64,000 bases of DNA from positions 62,001 through 126,000 of the forward strand of contig JAEXIT010000012.1 of the NCBI GenBank assembly GCA_023446155.1, given 5' to 3'. Each line of letters starts with the position of its first letter. Positions within the stretch are counted from its first letter, which is position 1. The notes under the pieces were generated by a model that did no database searches, was not told the DNA's origin, and saw only the letters and a program-made list of their open reading frames with translations. The position numbers were made by a program, and so were the translations under genes. This document shows, piece by piece, positions 10,901-18,211 of the stretch. The DNA comes from Bacteroidota bacterium (GTDB lineage Bacteria > Bacteroidota > Bacteroidia > Flavobacteriales > Flavobacteriaceae).

Positions 10901-11285
10901 CGAAAATCGCATCGGCATACGAAACAATAATCGATGGTTTTTTGCGCGAGTTAATGCGATTGAGTACCTCGGCGCGTAGTAAAACATTCGCGTTGTCGGT
11001 TTCTTCAATCTGATACGGACGGCGATACGATCCGGGATAGAATAATACATCCTGGTCGTTGATCAGGTTTTCCAGGTCATTCAGATAATAAGCCGCTTCT
11101 TCTTTGTCCTGGAAAAGCAGTAAAAAGGGTAAATCGCTCTTCTGAAAAAGGGATTGCACAACAAACGAAAGGGATGAGCCGACCAATCCTTTGAGATGGA
11201 TCTTTTCTTCTCTTTTTTGAAGTTGTGCCGCCAACTGGTTAATCGTAGGCGATTTTTCGTATAAGGTTACAATATCGTTTTTCAA
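7923..11285 (-). CDS. mfd: Transcription-repair coupling factor
   Basis: DNA translocase that pushes stalled RNA polymerase off DNA and recruits UvrA for nucleotide excision repair. 1120 residues. In order: UvrB-like N-terminal modules, the CarD-like RNA polymerase interaction domain (LSVGDYVTHIDHGIGKF, about 430-450), Walker A CGDVGFGKT, DEEQ box, helicase motifs V/VI (GLDVPNANT, QMRGRVGRS) and a C-terminal TRCF domain. The start is a TTG: an in-frame TAG lies only three codons upstream and there is no ATG. A lipoprotein gene ends 26 bases upstream on the same strand. Confidence 0.96.
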   Translation of the reverse strand: MKNDIVTLYEKSPTINQLAAQLQKREEKIHLKGLVGSSLSFVVQSLFQKSDLPFLLLFQDKEEAAYYLNDLENLINDQDVLFYPGSYRRPYQIEETDNANVLLRAEVLNRINSRKKPSIIVSYADAIFEKVVTRKELDKNTLKVATGDNISIDFINEVLFEYNFKRVDFVSEPGEFSVRGGIVDVFSFSNDNPYRIEFFGNEVDSIRTFDVETQLSVEKQKKITIIPNVENKFLKENRESFLDYISPQTVIFIQNTDLLLNRLDKLFEKANEAFQKLSSEIQHASPENMFLNQQSFVKKSLDFTIVELASKPIYRTQKTVEFHIQPQPSFNKQFDLLLNNLNDNHFNGYKNYLFCSNEGQAKRFHDIFESLDETNHEDIRKQYKTIVSPLYQGFIDDENRIACYTDHQIFERYHKFNLKNGYSKKQTITLKELTTLSVGDYVTHIDHGIGKFGGLQKIQVEGKTQEAIKLVYADNDIVYVSIHSLHKISKYNGKDGAPPKIYKLGSSAWKTLKQKTKARVKHIAFNLIQLYAKRRLDKGYAFAPDSYLQAELESSFIYEDTPDQLKATQDVKADMENDRPMDRLVCGDVGFGKTEVAIRAAFKAVDNGKQVAILVPTTILAFQHYKTFRDRLKDMPVNVNYINRFRTAKQKTEILKELESGKLDIIIGTHQLVNKNVVFKDLGLLVIDEEQKFGVAVKDKLKTIAQNVDTLTLTATPIPRTLQFSLMAARDLSVITTPPPNRYPIETHVVGFNEEVIRDAVSYEIERGGQVYFINNRIENIREVAGMIQRLVPGAKVGVGHGQMDGKKLEELMLAFMDGDFDVLVATTIIESGLDVPNANTIFINNANNFGLSDLHQMRGRVGRSNKKAFCYFISPPYSAMTEEARKRLQALEQFSELGSGFNIAMKDLEIRGAGDLLGGEQSGFINEIGFDTYQKIMNEAIEELKENEFKDLYPEDNDIETKEYVKDIQIDTDFELLFPDEYINNISERLNLYNELSNIKTDADLEAYEQKLIDRFGPLPRQAVALLNSIRIKWIATRIGIEKLVLKQGKMVGYFVADQQSDFYQSNRFHKVLRFVQQQGNLCKMKEKETKNGLRLLLTFENVKSIKRALELMEMMNQN

Positions 11286-11311
11286 GGAATACTACTTTTG
11301 ATTAATGGAAA

Positions 11312-11899
11312 CTATTGTTTCGGCTCTGTAAAACCGGCTCTTGCACGACGAACGGTGTCTAATGCCTGAAGCATTTCGGTTTCGCCAACCTCTTTTGGAA
11401 TTTCCATTTTATAAATAATCTCAGCCATTTGACCCTGTACGGAAATTACTTCTTCCGAAACTTCATGAATCAGCGTGATCACCTTTTGTGTCGGAATATA
11501 ATCCAGGGAGATAAAGGTTTCCAGTGATTTTATTTTGGTATTAAGTGTCGAAAGGCGACTTCTCACAGCTGGTGTGTCAAAAAGAAACGGAATATGATTG
11601 GTCAATGAATCGGATTTTTTAACCAGATTCATGGTCTTTAATTTGAAGGCATTAAGGGTGCTTTTGGGCTTTTGTCCCAATTCTTGTTTGAACTGACGCC
11701 ATTCCTGCCAGTTTTGAATTTTCTCCTGTACTTTCGGATTTGTCGCCGGAATGTTGAACTTCCAATTGGAATTTATCACCGCAAAAACGGAATCCCTACG
11801 TTGTAAGGATTTGATATATGCTGTTTCGCGTTCCTCTTTGTTGTTGCATGAAAAAAGGAAAAGGGACAAAACCGCTAAAACAGGTACAATATATTTCAT
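11312..11899 (-). CDS. Uncharacterised lipoprotein
   Basis: 195 residues, not recognised. It begins with a lipoprotein signal whose lipobox is LFSC (cysteine near 18), followed by a charged, mostly helical sequence with repeated Lys/Glu/Gln patterns. No catalytic motif is visible. It is the first gene of a likely unit with mfd and the DsbA-like gene. A perfect TAnnTTTG box at 11928-11935 lies 29 bases upstream of its ATG. Confidence 0.75.
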   Translation of the reverse strand: MKYIVPVLAVLSLFLFSCNNKEERETAYIKSLQRRDSVFAVINSNWKFNIPATNPKVQEKIQNWQEWRQFKQELGQKPKSTLNAFKLKTMNLVKKSDSLTNHIPFLFDTPAVRSRLSTLNTKIKSLETFISLDYIPTQKVITLIHEVSEEVISVQGQMAEIIYKMEIPKEVGETEMLQALDTVRRARAGFTEPKQ

Positions 11900-11927
11900 T
11901 TTTAATATGGTCGTTAATATTACACAA

Positions 11928-11935
11928 CAAATTTA
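11928..11935 (-). promoter_or_regulatory. -7 box for the lipoprotein-mfd unit
   Basis: TAAATTTG on the minus strand matches TAnnTTTG. No TTG is found at the -33 distance, so only half of the promoter is supported. Confidence 0.4.
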
Positions 11936-12042
11936 CAAATGTTATTGAAAACTTCTTTTTTTATGGGAATTTGTTAACTAAAATTAATAGGACAGCCGAA
12001 ATAATCACAAGTTAAAGTAGCCTGTAAATAGCTTCGAATCGC

Positions 12043-12050
12043 TATCTTTG
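12043..12050 (+). promoter_or_regulatory. -7 box of the tdh promoter
   Basis: TATCTTTG matches TAnnTTTG exactly, 26 bases before the ATG of tdh. CTG at 12022-12024 stands 18 bases upstream, where TTG is expected. Confidence 0.6.
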
Positions 12051-12076
12051 CCAAAAATATAGCTACTACTAAAAAT

Positions 12077-13021
12077 ATGAATACAACAATTTTAATTATT
12101 GGTGCCTGTGGTCAGATTGGCTCTGAGTTGACCGTGAAATTGCGCCAGATCTACGGAAATGACAATGTGATCGCTTCCGATATCCGAAAAGGTAATCAGG
12201 AATTTGTGTCGACAGGTCCTTTTGAAGTGGTCAATGCAATGGATTTTAACCAAATTGAAGAAGTTGTTGAAAAATATAAGGTGGACGAAGTGTACCTTAT
12301 GGCAGCATTGCTTTCGGCTACGGCTGAAAAAAATCCCGCTTTTGCCTGGGATCTGAATATGAATTCCTTATTTCATGTGTTGAATCTGGCAAAAGCCGAA
12401 AAAATTAAAAAAGTGTTCTGGCCTTCCAGTATCGCGGTTTTCGGACCAACGACGCCGCGAATCGATACGCCACAATATACCGTTATGGAACCGTCTACCG
12501 TGTATGGAATTTCCAAACAAACCGGAGAAAGATGGTGTGAATATTACCACCAGAAATATGGTGTGGATGTGAGAAGTATCCGCTATCCGGGTCTTATTTC
12601 CTGGACAACACCTCCAGGCGGTGGTACGACCGATTATGCAGTAGATATTTATTATAAAGCACTGGAAAATAATGAATATACCTGTTTTCTGTCGGAAGAA
12701 ACGGCTTTGCCAATGATGTATATGGATGATGCGATTAAAGCAACCATCAGTATTATGCAGGCACCGGCCGAAGAGGTGAAAATCCGTTCGTCGTATAATC
12801 TTTCGGCGATGAGTTTTACACCAAAAGAAATTGCCGAATCGATTCAAAAGCATATCCCGGAATTTACAATTGGCTACGAACCGGATTTCCGTCAGGCTAT
12901 TGCCGATAGCTGGCCGGCAAGTATCGACGACAGTTGTGCGCGAAAAGACTGGGGTTGGAAGCATGATTTCGATTTGGAAAAGATGACCGCTGTAATGTTG
13001 GAAAACCTTTCTAAAAAATAA
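12077..13021 (+). CDS. tdh: L-threonine 3-dehydrogenase, epimerase-type
   Basis: NAD-dependent short-chain enzyme of the extended (UDP-galactose epimerase-like) type, oxidising L-threonine to 2-amino-3-ketobutyrate. 314 residues. Seen: the Rossmann motif GACGQIG (9-15), then SDIRKG, a serine in WPSSIAVFG, and the catalytic pair Y143/K147 in YGISK. The later PGLISW and GTTDYAVDIYYKAL stretches fit this threonine dehydrogenase family, known from psychrophilic Flavobacterium. Monocistronic, with its own promoter and terminator. A generic sugar epimerase is the alternative, but the C-terminal half fits Tdh better. Confidence 0.85.
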   Translation: MNTTILIIGACGQIGSELTVKLRQIYGNDNVIASDIRKGNQEFVSTGPFEVVNAMDFNQIEEVVEKYKVDEVYLMAALLSATAEKNPAFAWDLNMNSLFHVLNLAKAEKIKKVFWPSSIAVFGPTTPRIDTPQYTVMEPSTVYGISKQTGERWCEYYHQKYGVDVRSIRYPGLISWTTPPGGGTTDYAVDIYYKALENNEYTCFLSEETALPMMYMDDAIKATISIMQAPAEEVKIRSSYNLSAMSFTPKEIAESIQKHIPEFTIGYEPDFRQAIADSWPASIDDSCARKDWGWKHDFDLEKMTAVMLENLSKK

Positions 13022-13025
13022 TAAC

Positions 13026-13055
13026 AAAAGGGACTGTTTTTAAGCAGTCCCTTTT
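13026..13055 (+). terminator. Terminator after tdh
   Basis: Stem AAAAGGGACTG/CAGTCCCTTTT with an eight-base loop and T tail. It is symmetric enough to serve the converging globin-like gene as well. Confidence 0.85.
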
Positions 13056-13084
13056 TGTTGCATGCAGGTTAATAAATATGGAGG

Positions 13085-13648
13085 TTATTGCTGTACAACC
13101 TGCGGTCGCAGAGATTCCAGTATTGTGCCGACTTCTCCAATCAGGTCGTTCGGAACATTGTTCTTTTGAGCGCCAATGACTACATCACCAATAAATTTGT
13201 CCATATCGGCATTGTTGGCTTTCATCGCCATTCGGGGGTTTGTGGCCGGATTGTGCGCATCTGTCATGTTTAAGCCGGAATAAGTAAAGTTCTGAGCACC
13301 GGTACCAACGCAAAAGAAATCGGTTAGATTTTTACTTAAAATAGCCAGATTGGTGGTGTTTCCGGAGCCTACTTCCGAAAGTAGAGTCGAAAAATAAGGT
13401 TGCAATTGCGGATCGGCTGCAATGACAAAAATAGTACTGTCTACTACGGAGCGTAATCCCAAACGTCCTTTTTCGATCATTTGTGAGGGGTTGTTTGGAT
13501 CGGCTACCATAGTTGTACCGCCCAACTTTTGGTAAAGTGTAGGAGGTGTTATCACTGGTGTGTCGTCGTTGTCGTTGCTACAGGAATAAAAAATGGCAAC
13601 TCCGGCCAGTAGAAGTCCTGCGAAAGTAATTTTTAAACTGATTTTCAT
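13085..13648 (-). CDS. Truncated-globin-like lipoprotein
   Basis: 187 residues with a lipoprotein signal (lipobox FYSC, C23). The mature part follows the group-I truncated haemoglobin pattern: LYQKLGG (38-44), VVDSTIFVIAADPQLQPYF (helix B/C region), a later GLNMTDAH whose H132 fits the proximal haem ligand, and a final helix VPNDLIGEVGTILESLR. An insert of some 20 residues follows LYQKLGG. If it binds haem, it would do so on the outer side of a membrane, which is unusual for this cytoplasmic family. Downstream by 18 bases of a membrane-anchored small protein and probably co-transcribed with it. Confidence 0.7.
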   Translation of the reverse strand: MKISLKITFAGLLLAGVAIFYSCSNDNDDTPVITPPTLYQKLGGTTMVADPNNPSQMIEKGRLGLRSVVDSTIFVIAADPQLQPYFSTLLSEVGSGNTTNLAILSKNLTDFFCVGTGAQNFTYSGLNMTDAHNPATNPRMAMKANNADMDKFIGDVVIGAQKNNVPNDLIGEVGTILESLRPQVVQQ

Positions 13649-13666
13649 AGTAATTTGGTTTTATAG

Positions 13667-14101
13667 TTAATTAAATAGTTTGTGTATTCCGTTTGAAAAA
13701 CGATAGGAAAACGAATTGCGATCCATGATTGGACATCCGGTATCTTTCATTGCATCAGTTACTACAAAACGCTCGGCTTTGTAATTCCCTTTTTGCATGA
13801 GCGACTCAAAAGCCTGTTCGGAATCAACTTTATTTAGATCATGGGAATAGACAATAGTACCGTCTTTGATGTTGATATAGGTGTTTTTGACGCCATCAAT
13901 GCTTCGCAATTGCGAGTTGATGCGTTTTGCTTTCGCAGAATCGATAGGCTCTTTAAAATCGATACGACTGAGTTGTAGGCTGTTGTTGTCATAGTTTTTA
14001 GGGGTGACTAAAAGAATGTGGACAACAAGAGTCACAAAAAGAAGTGCCGTTATGCCTAAAATAGAACCTGCAATCCATTTGATTTTTTTGTTGATTTTCA
14101 T
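13667..14101 (-). CDS. Small membrane-anchored protein with HMA-like fold (putative)
   Basis: 144 residues. One N-terminal transmembrane helix (about 10-32) is followed by a region with the alternating pattern of a ferredoxin-like heavy-metal-associated domain (INSQLRSIDGVKNTYINIKDG and a later strand) but without the CxxC metal motif. A single cysteine occurs late, in DTGCPIMD, a segment that could bind a ligand. Function not recognised. It precedes the globin-like gene by 18 bases, so both may act on the same side of the membrane. Confidence 0.6.
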   Translation of the reverse strand: MKINKKIKWIAGSILGITALLFVTLVVHILLVTPKNYDNNSLQLSRIDFKEPIDSAKAKRINSQLRSIDGVKNTYINIKDGTIVYSHDLNKVDSEQAFESLMQKGNYKAERFVVTDAMKDTGCPIMDRNSFSYRFSNGIHKLFN

Positions 14102-14179
14102 GGCATAGTTTGGTTTTAAATGTTTGTTAGGGTTATTTACGGTAAAACCAAGTGTTTGGTTTTAAAAATGATGAAATAA

Positions 14180-14208
14180 AAAAACCGGACACTCAAGGTC
14201 CGGTTTTT
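14180..14208 (-). terminator. Terminator after the NTF2-like gene
   Basis: Stem AAAACCGGAC/GTCCGGTTTT with a seven-base loop. Read on the minus strand it follows the stop of the 14234-14752 gene and ends in a T run. Confidence 0.8.
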
Positions 14209-14233
14209 ATAGGGGTGTAAAATGTTAATCTTT

Positions 14234-14752
14234 TTATGGAGTATGACTTTTTAGCTCGCTGGCCAGTTTGTTTTCAATGTCGTTTTTGGCTTTTACAACA
14301 TCGTTTATTTTATCATTCGGAACGGTCATCGATAGTACATAGTGTTTGATTTTCCATTCACCATCTTTTTTGATCACTACACCAGAGCCACGGCAAATTT
14401 TCATTTGTGTGTCCAAAAGTTCATCAAACCAAGCCATCGAAAGGTCCTCGTTAAAATAGATGTTGCGTTGTAGGGGTTTGAAATTCCAGGCCTGACCTTT
14501 GTCGAAATACGGCTTGGCAAATTCGCCAAAAGCTTTTTTATTCCAGTTTTCGGTTGCATCGGTGCCAATATAGGTAGCATCATCGGTCAGATCGTTAAAA
14601 TAATCCTCATAATCGGCTTCTGCGGCAGCCCGATGCCATTCGTCGAGCATGGTGCTGATTTCTTGTTTTTCTTCGTTTATGGCTTCTTCACTGGGTTTCA
14701 TGCAGGAAGCAAAAAGGGCGGCTGTCGCCAGGAGAAATACTGTTTTTTGCAT
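14234..14752 (-). CDS. NTF2-like (SnoaL/DUF4440-type) lipoprotein
   Basis: 172 residues. Lipoprotein signal with lipobox FASC near residue 16, then a cone-shaped NTF2-like fold: a first helix with EISTMLDEWHRAAAEADYEDYFNDLTDDATYIGTD-like pattern, and later strands ending in GSGVVIKKDGEWKIKHYVLS, typical of SnoaL-like proteins. Ligand or activity unknown. Its ATG begins one base after the stop of the aldehyde dehydrogenase gene, so the two are transcribed and probably translated together. Confidence 0.8.
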   Translation of the reverse strand: MQKTVFLLATAALFASCMKPSEEAINEEKQEISTMLDEWHRAAAEADYEDYFNDLTDDATYIGTDATENWNKKAFGEFAKPYFDKGQAWNFKPLQRNIYFNEDLSMAWFDELLDTQMKICRGSGVVIKKDGEWKIKHYVLSMTVPNDKINDVVKAKNDIENKLASELKSHTP

Positions 14753-14753
14753 A

Positions 14754-16055
14754 TTAGTGTTGTATTAGTACCGTTTTTATGTTTACAAATTCGTGAATGC
14801 CTTCTTCGGATAATTCCCGTCCGTATCCTGATTTTTTAATACCGCCAAAAGGCAATCGCGGATCGGATTTAACCATTTCGTTTATAAAAACGGCCCCCTC
14901 TTCAAAGTCGGCGATACGGGTTTTGATACGGTCAATATTTTGGGTGAAAACCGAAACGCCCAATCCAAAGCGGGAAGTGTTGCTAATGGAGATGGCTTCG
15001 TCCAGATTTTTAAAAGCTACTAACGCGGCAACAGGGCCAAAAACTTCCTCGTTAAAAACCGGCATATCTTTCGTGATATTGGTAATGATGGTCGGATCGA
15101 AGTACGCCTCGTTTCGGGTTCCGCCAAAAGCGATAACTGCCCCCATGGCAACGGATTGTTGTACCTGATTTTCTACTTCCTGTGCCAAATCAACGCGGGC
15201 CATCGGGCCAATCTGTGTCGTTGGATCCATTGGATCGCCCATTTTTAATTGGCCTAAAGCGTTTTTATATTTTTCCAAAAACGAATCGTAAATAGTTTCC
15301 TGAATCAGGAATCGCTTTCCGGCAATACAACTCTGACCGGCATTTTGCATCCGGGCATTTACGGCGGTACTCACGGCTTTTTCCAGATCGGCATCTTCAC
15401 AAACAATAAAAGCATTGCTGCCTCCCAATTCCAATACCGATTTTTTTAAGTGTTTGGCGGCTTCGGTTGCGACGGCAATACCGGCGTTTTCACTTCCGGT
15501 TAGCGATACGGCTTTGATATGCGGATTGGCAATTATATCGGCTACTTCTTTGCTCGAAATAGGAAGGTTTTGGTAGATTCCTTCCGGTAAACCGCTGTCG
15601 CGGCAAAGCGTTTCGATGATTTGTGCAGTTTCCGGAACATTACTGGCGTGTTTTACCACAACGGTATTACCGGCAACGATCGAGGGAATTGCAAAGCGGA
15701 ATACTTGCCAAAGCGGAAAATTCCATGGCATGACGCCTAGGAGAACGCCAAGTGGTTCGTAGGTAACGTAGCTTTCTGTAGCTTCGGTTGTAATGGTTCG
15801 GCCTTGTAAAAAAGTCGGCGCATTATGAATGTAATAGTCACATAAAAGTCCACATTTTTCTACTTCGGCAATAGATTGCGTTATTGGTTTTCCCATTTCC
15901 TTACTGATCCATTCGGCATATTCCTTTTTGTTTTCCAAAAGTTTTGCTTTTAGATTTTTAATATGTTGGATTCGTTCGGTCAAGGCGGTTTTTTTCCAGC
16001 GTTGGAAAGCAGTTGCCGCCGTGTTTATCTTGTCGGGAATGTTGTTTGTAACCAT
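14754..16055 (-). CDS. NAD(P)-dependent aldehyde dehydrogenase (succinate-semialdehyde type)
   Basis: 433 residues of the ALDH superfamily, closest in pattern to the short Sad/YneI-like succinate-semialdehyde dehydrogenases. Seen: PWNFPLWQ with N112, general base E209 in LELGGSN, nucleophile C243 in GQSCIAGKR, and the C-terminal LPFGGIKKSGYGREL. It would oxidise a small aldehyde to the acid; substrate inferred only by likeness. The N-terminus is about 20 residues shorter than usual for the group, but no better upstream start is visible. Leads a two-gene unit with the NTF2-like lipoprotein. Confidence 0.9.
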   Translation of the reverse strand: MVTNNIPDKINTAATAFQRWKKTALTERIQHIKNLKAKLLENKKEYAEWISKEMGKPITQSIAEVEKCGLLCDYYIHNAPTFLQGRTITTEATESYVTYEPLGVLLGVMPWNFPLWQVFRFAIPSIVAGNTVVVKHASNVPETAQIIETLCRDSGLPEGIYQNLPISSKEVADIIANPHIKAVSLTGSENAGIAVATEAAKHLKKSVLELGGSNAFIVCEDADLEKAVSTAVNARMQNAGQSCIAGKRFLIQETIYDSFLEKYKNALGQLKMGDPMDPTTQIGPMARVDLAQEVENQVQQSVAMGAVIAFGGTRNEAYFDPTIITNITKDMPVFNEEVFGPVAALVAFKNLDEAISISNTSRFGLGVSVFTQNIDRIKTRIADFEEGAVFINEMVKSDPRLPFGGIKKSGYGRELSEEGIHEFVNIKTVLIQH

Positions 16056-16150
16056 CGTTATCTTTTTTCTATGCTAGTAAAGATACTTATTTTCGGAAAA
16101 ACAGTTTGTTAAAATAAGAGCCCTTTAGGCGTGGCTTTGAATGCCGGTTT

Positions 16151-16360
16151 TTATTTTAACCGCCTTGTCCTGGTGTTGTATTTGCAAAAGGAATATACCG
16201 GGCAAAAATTAAAAATGCCGGTAAGTAATAATAAGGCACCGATAGCCAATAGGATATAGCCTGCTGTTCCGGTGATAATTTCCGTTGATACCAATAATGA
16301 CAAGATGATGGCGATGGTAATCCGGAGAATTTTGTCGATACTACCTATATTTTTTCTCAT
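16151..16360 (-). CDS. YgaP-type inner-membrane protein (DUF2892)
   Basis: 69 residues. It opens with the family pattern MRKNIGSIDKILRI and has two transmembrane segments, the second followed by FNFCPVYSFC, where the cysteines are typical of DUF2892. In other bacteria this domain is fused to or neighbours rhodanese and persulphide-handling proteins. Third gene of a unit with a 64-residue membrane protein and a thioredoxin (17-base gap), which suggests a thiol or sulphur role. Confidence 0.85.
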   Translation of the reverse strand: MRKNIGSIDKILRITIAIILSLLVSTEIITGTAGYILLAIGALLLLTGIFNFCPVYSFCKYNTRTRRLK

Positions 16361-16377
16361 AGTACAACTGATAAAGA

Positions 16378-16677
16378 TTAATTTTTGTGCGCGCGGATGA
16401 TGTTGATCAATTCCTCTTTGGAAATCAACCCGGAATGTCTCCAGAGTTGTTGGCCGTCTTTAAACAGCATCATGGTAGGTATGCTTCGAATTTGGTAGTT
16501 TGCGGCAAGTGCTTGGTTTTTGTCGACGTCGATTTTAATAATGTGAACCGAATCGCCCAAAGTGTCTTTTACTTCTTTTAAAATGGGAGCTATTACGGTA
16601 CAAGGCTGACACCAGGTGGCGAAAAAATCGACCAGTACCGGTTCTTTTTTTTGAATGATTTCTGAAAAAGTGCTCAT
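16378..16677 (-). CDS. Thioredoxin family protein
   Basis: 99-residue cytoplasmic thioredoxin with active site WCQPC (C23, C26), the cis-proline in RSIPTMMLF (about 74) and no signal peptide. The CQPC motif differs from CGPC of the main thioredoxin, so this is probably a dedicated reductase partner and not trxA itself. It sits between two small membrane proteins in a three-gene unit preceded by a Crp/Fnr-like palindrome. Confidence 0.92.
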   Translation of the reverse strand: MSTFSEIIQKKEPVLVDFFATWCQPCTVIAPILKEVKDTLGDSVHIIKIDVDKNQALAANYQIRSIPTMMLFKDGQQLWRHSGLISKEELINIIRAHKN

Positions 16678-16706
16678 AAGTGTTGTTGTATAGTTTTGAG
16701 ATTTAA

Positions 16707-16901
16707 TTAGTGTCTGGTTTTATTGGGAACAGCACATTGGTTATTGCGGCATCCGAAATTAAAAATAGCTTGAAGCAGGAAAAATAATCCGAACACACCA
16801 AATTGCCATTCCTGGTTTTCGTAGGCGGTATAAAACATAAATAAGGCGATGGCCAAACGGAAATACCGCATAAAATGCCAGTCTGAAAATAGGTTTCTCA
16901 T
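16707..16901 (-). CDS. Small membrane protein with C-terminal cysteines
   Basis: 64 residues with two hydrophobic segments and a tail FNFGCRNNQC, similar in shape to the DUF2892 protein two genes downstream (FNFCPVYSFC). Not assigned to a named family with certainty. It is the first gene of the thioredoxin unit, 29 bases ahead of it. The paired cysteines near the membrane make a redox or sulphur-transfer partner role plausible. Confidence 0.65.
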   Translation of the reverse strand: MRNLFSDWHFMRYFRLAIALFMFYTAYENQEWQFGVFGLFFLLQAIFNFGCRNNQCAVPNKTRH

Positions 16902-16954
16902 TAGTGGAATGAATTCTGTTTCTTATAAATATACGAAAAATAATGGAGTTTGGA

Positions 16955-16970
16955 TGTAACAGATGTTACT
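16955..16970 (-). promoter_or_regulatory. Crp/Fnr-type palindromic operator (candidate)
   Basis: TGTAAC-AGAT-GTTACT is a near-perfect inverted repeat (GTAACA-N2-TGTTAC is perfect over 14 bases). It lies 54 bases upstream of the first gene of the thioredoxin unit. A weak -7 box TATTTTTC sits at 16935-16942, which places the palindrome over the -33 region. Spacing and symmetry fit Crp/Fnr-family sites. Confidence 0.55.
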
Positions 16971-16998
16971 TAAAACGAGGAGTGTGGTGTAGAAAGTG

Positions 16999-17048
16999 TA
17001 TAAAAACAAAAAAGCCATTCGATTGAATGGCTTTTTTGTTTTGCTCCC
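16999..17048 (+). repeat. Left copy of 50-bp direct repeat bounding the island
   Basis: 48 of 50 bases match the copy at 22592-22641, in the same orientation. It contains a terminator hairpin (AAGCCATTC/GAATGGCTT) followed by TTTGCTCCC; in the right copy that end is the 3' end of tRNA-Asn. The two mismatches fall in the hairpin loop and after its tail. Confidence 0.85.
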
Positions 17049-17178
17049 GAAAGTATTGAGTTTTCAAACTTATTTAAAGTGGATTTGTCTAAGTTATATC
17101 ACTTATATGAAATTATTAAATAGACCTACTTAATATGTTAGATGAAACATTTGGAAGTAAACATTTAAAAAAAAAATT

Positions 17179-17208
17179 AAACCTATTCCAATTATCAGGA
17201 ATAGGTTT
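17179..17208 (-). terminator. Terminator after the nuclease-HEPN gene
   Basis: Stem AAACCTATTCC/GGAATAGGTTT with an eight-base loop; on the minus strand a long T run follows. It lies 59 bases beyond the gene's stop. Confidence 0.8.
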
Positions 17209-17266
17209 TATGCTAATACGGCCACATACTTTATTTATAAATTTAGCAAATCAAAATAGAATATTA

Positions 17267-18211
17267 TTAGTCATCTTTTTCCATGGCTTTATTGAAACCA
17301 TAGAATCCCTCTGAATTCATTCCATTCATATATTCGTCTTCAATAAATTTTAATATTTCTAATTTCTGTTTTTCATTATTTAGTTCAAGTTCTTCATCTA
17401 ATGAATCTGATTTAACAAATGTTTTTTCACCTTTTTTGTAAGTCTTAAACATTCCATATTCGTCTGTTTCCTCAATGGAACGATAAAGAGAATATATTTC
17501 TTCGTATCCTTCTAAATCTAATTGCTCTATCCATTTGTAGATATCTGAATTATCACCTTTTTTAAGTAATAGCTCAATTATTTCAATTAATGAGTTTACG
17601 TTTTCTTTATTTAAATTAGTTTCGAAACCATGAATTAGTTTATTTCTAAATTGATTTAGAAATTCTAATTTCCTTAAAACAGATTGATTTATTATTCCGA
17701 AAGAAAACAAATTCTTTATGAGATATAATGGTGGTTTTTGAAAATCTATCTCTTTTGTGTTTAAATATTTTAGTCTTGTTCTTATTGAAGCTTCTAAAGT
17801 TGACCAACCAATTAAAAATGCAGAATCTATATTATTTGAAATTAATAATGATTTGCATTCGTTTAATCTTGTTTCTATTTTAACGGAATCAATTAAGTTT
17901 AAATCATTTTCATTATTTAGTTTCTCCTTTGGATTAGTAAATACTAATTCAAATCTCCAATTTTCTTTAGAATTAATAATGTTTGCTAATTCTTCAAGTC
18001 TTTTGAAATCTCTTTTTGAATCAGATGATTTTACTTCTACTACCACATTGTCCTTTTCGCTTAATGCGACTAGGTCTGGTTGAAAATTACTTAAAAATTC
18101 AGGGATTAGGTTTTTCTCAGGTTCAATTATTACTTGGTAACCCTTGCTTTTGTAATCTCTGATTATTTCATTAATTTTCCTTTCTATTCCTTGTAAATAT
18201 TTTGATTCCAT
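17267..18211 (-). CDS. PD-(D/E)XK nuclease fused to a HEPN-like domain
   Basis: 314 residues. The N-terminal half shows the restriction-endonuclease core: P45-D46 in NFQPDLVAL and E59-V60-K61 in NVVVEVKSS. The middle contains a helical region with RNKLIH (R189 to H194), the RxxxxH motif of HEPN RNases, inside the pattern LRKLEFLNQFRNKLIHGF. The last 100 residues are acidic and helical. Two nuclease-type domains in one chain suggest a toxin or defence effector. The ATG shares one base with the stop of the RusA-like gene (TAATG), so translation is coupled. Very AT-rich. The cellular target is unknown. Confidence 0.7.
   Translation of the reverse strand: MESKYLQGIERKINEIIRDYKSKGYQVIIEPEKNLIPEFLSNFQPDLVALSEKDNVVVEVKSSDSKRDFKRLEELANIINSKENWRFELVFTNPKEKLNNENDLNLIDSVKIETRLNECKSLLISNNIDSAFLIGWSTLEASIRTRLKYLNTKEIDFQKPPLYLIKNLFSFGIINQSVLRKLEFLNQFRNKLIHGFETNLNKENVNSLIEIIELLLKKGDNSDIYKWIEQLDLEGYEEIYSLYRSIEETDEYGMFKTYKKGEKTFVKSDSLDEELELNNEKQKLEILKFIEDEYMNGMNSEGFYGFNKAMEKDD

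Larger units (their letters stand above)
16902..17266. other. Gene-free stretch: operator, left repeat, terminators
   Basis: 365 bases without a gene. It holds the control region of the thioredoxin unit (with the palindrome at 16955-16970), the left copy of the 50-bp repeat (16999-17048), and the terminator of the nuclease gene (17179-17208). From about 17050 the sequence becomes strongly AT-rich. Confidence 0.7.

Noticed and set aside
12368..13027. 219-codon minus-strand frame opposite tdh
   Set aside because: Shadow of the tdh coding sequence; low-complexity Phe/Ile/Arg composition and no motif.
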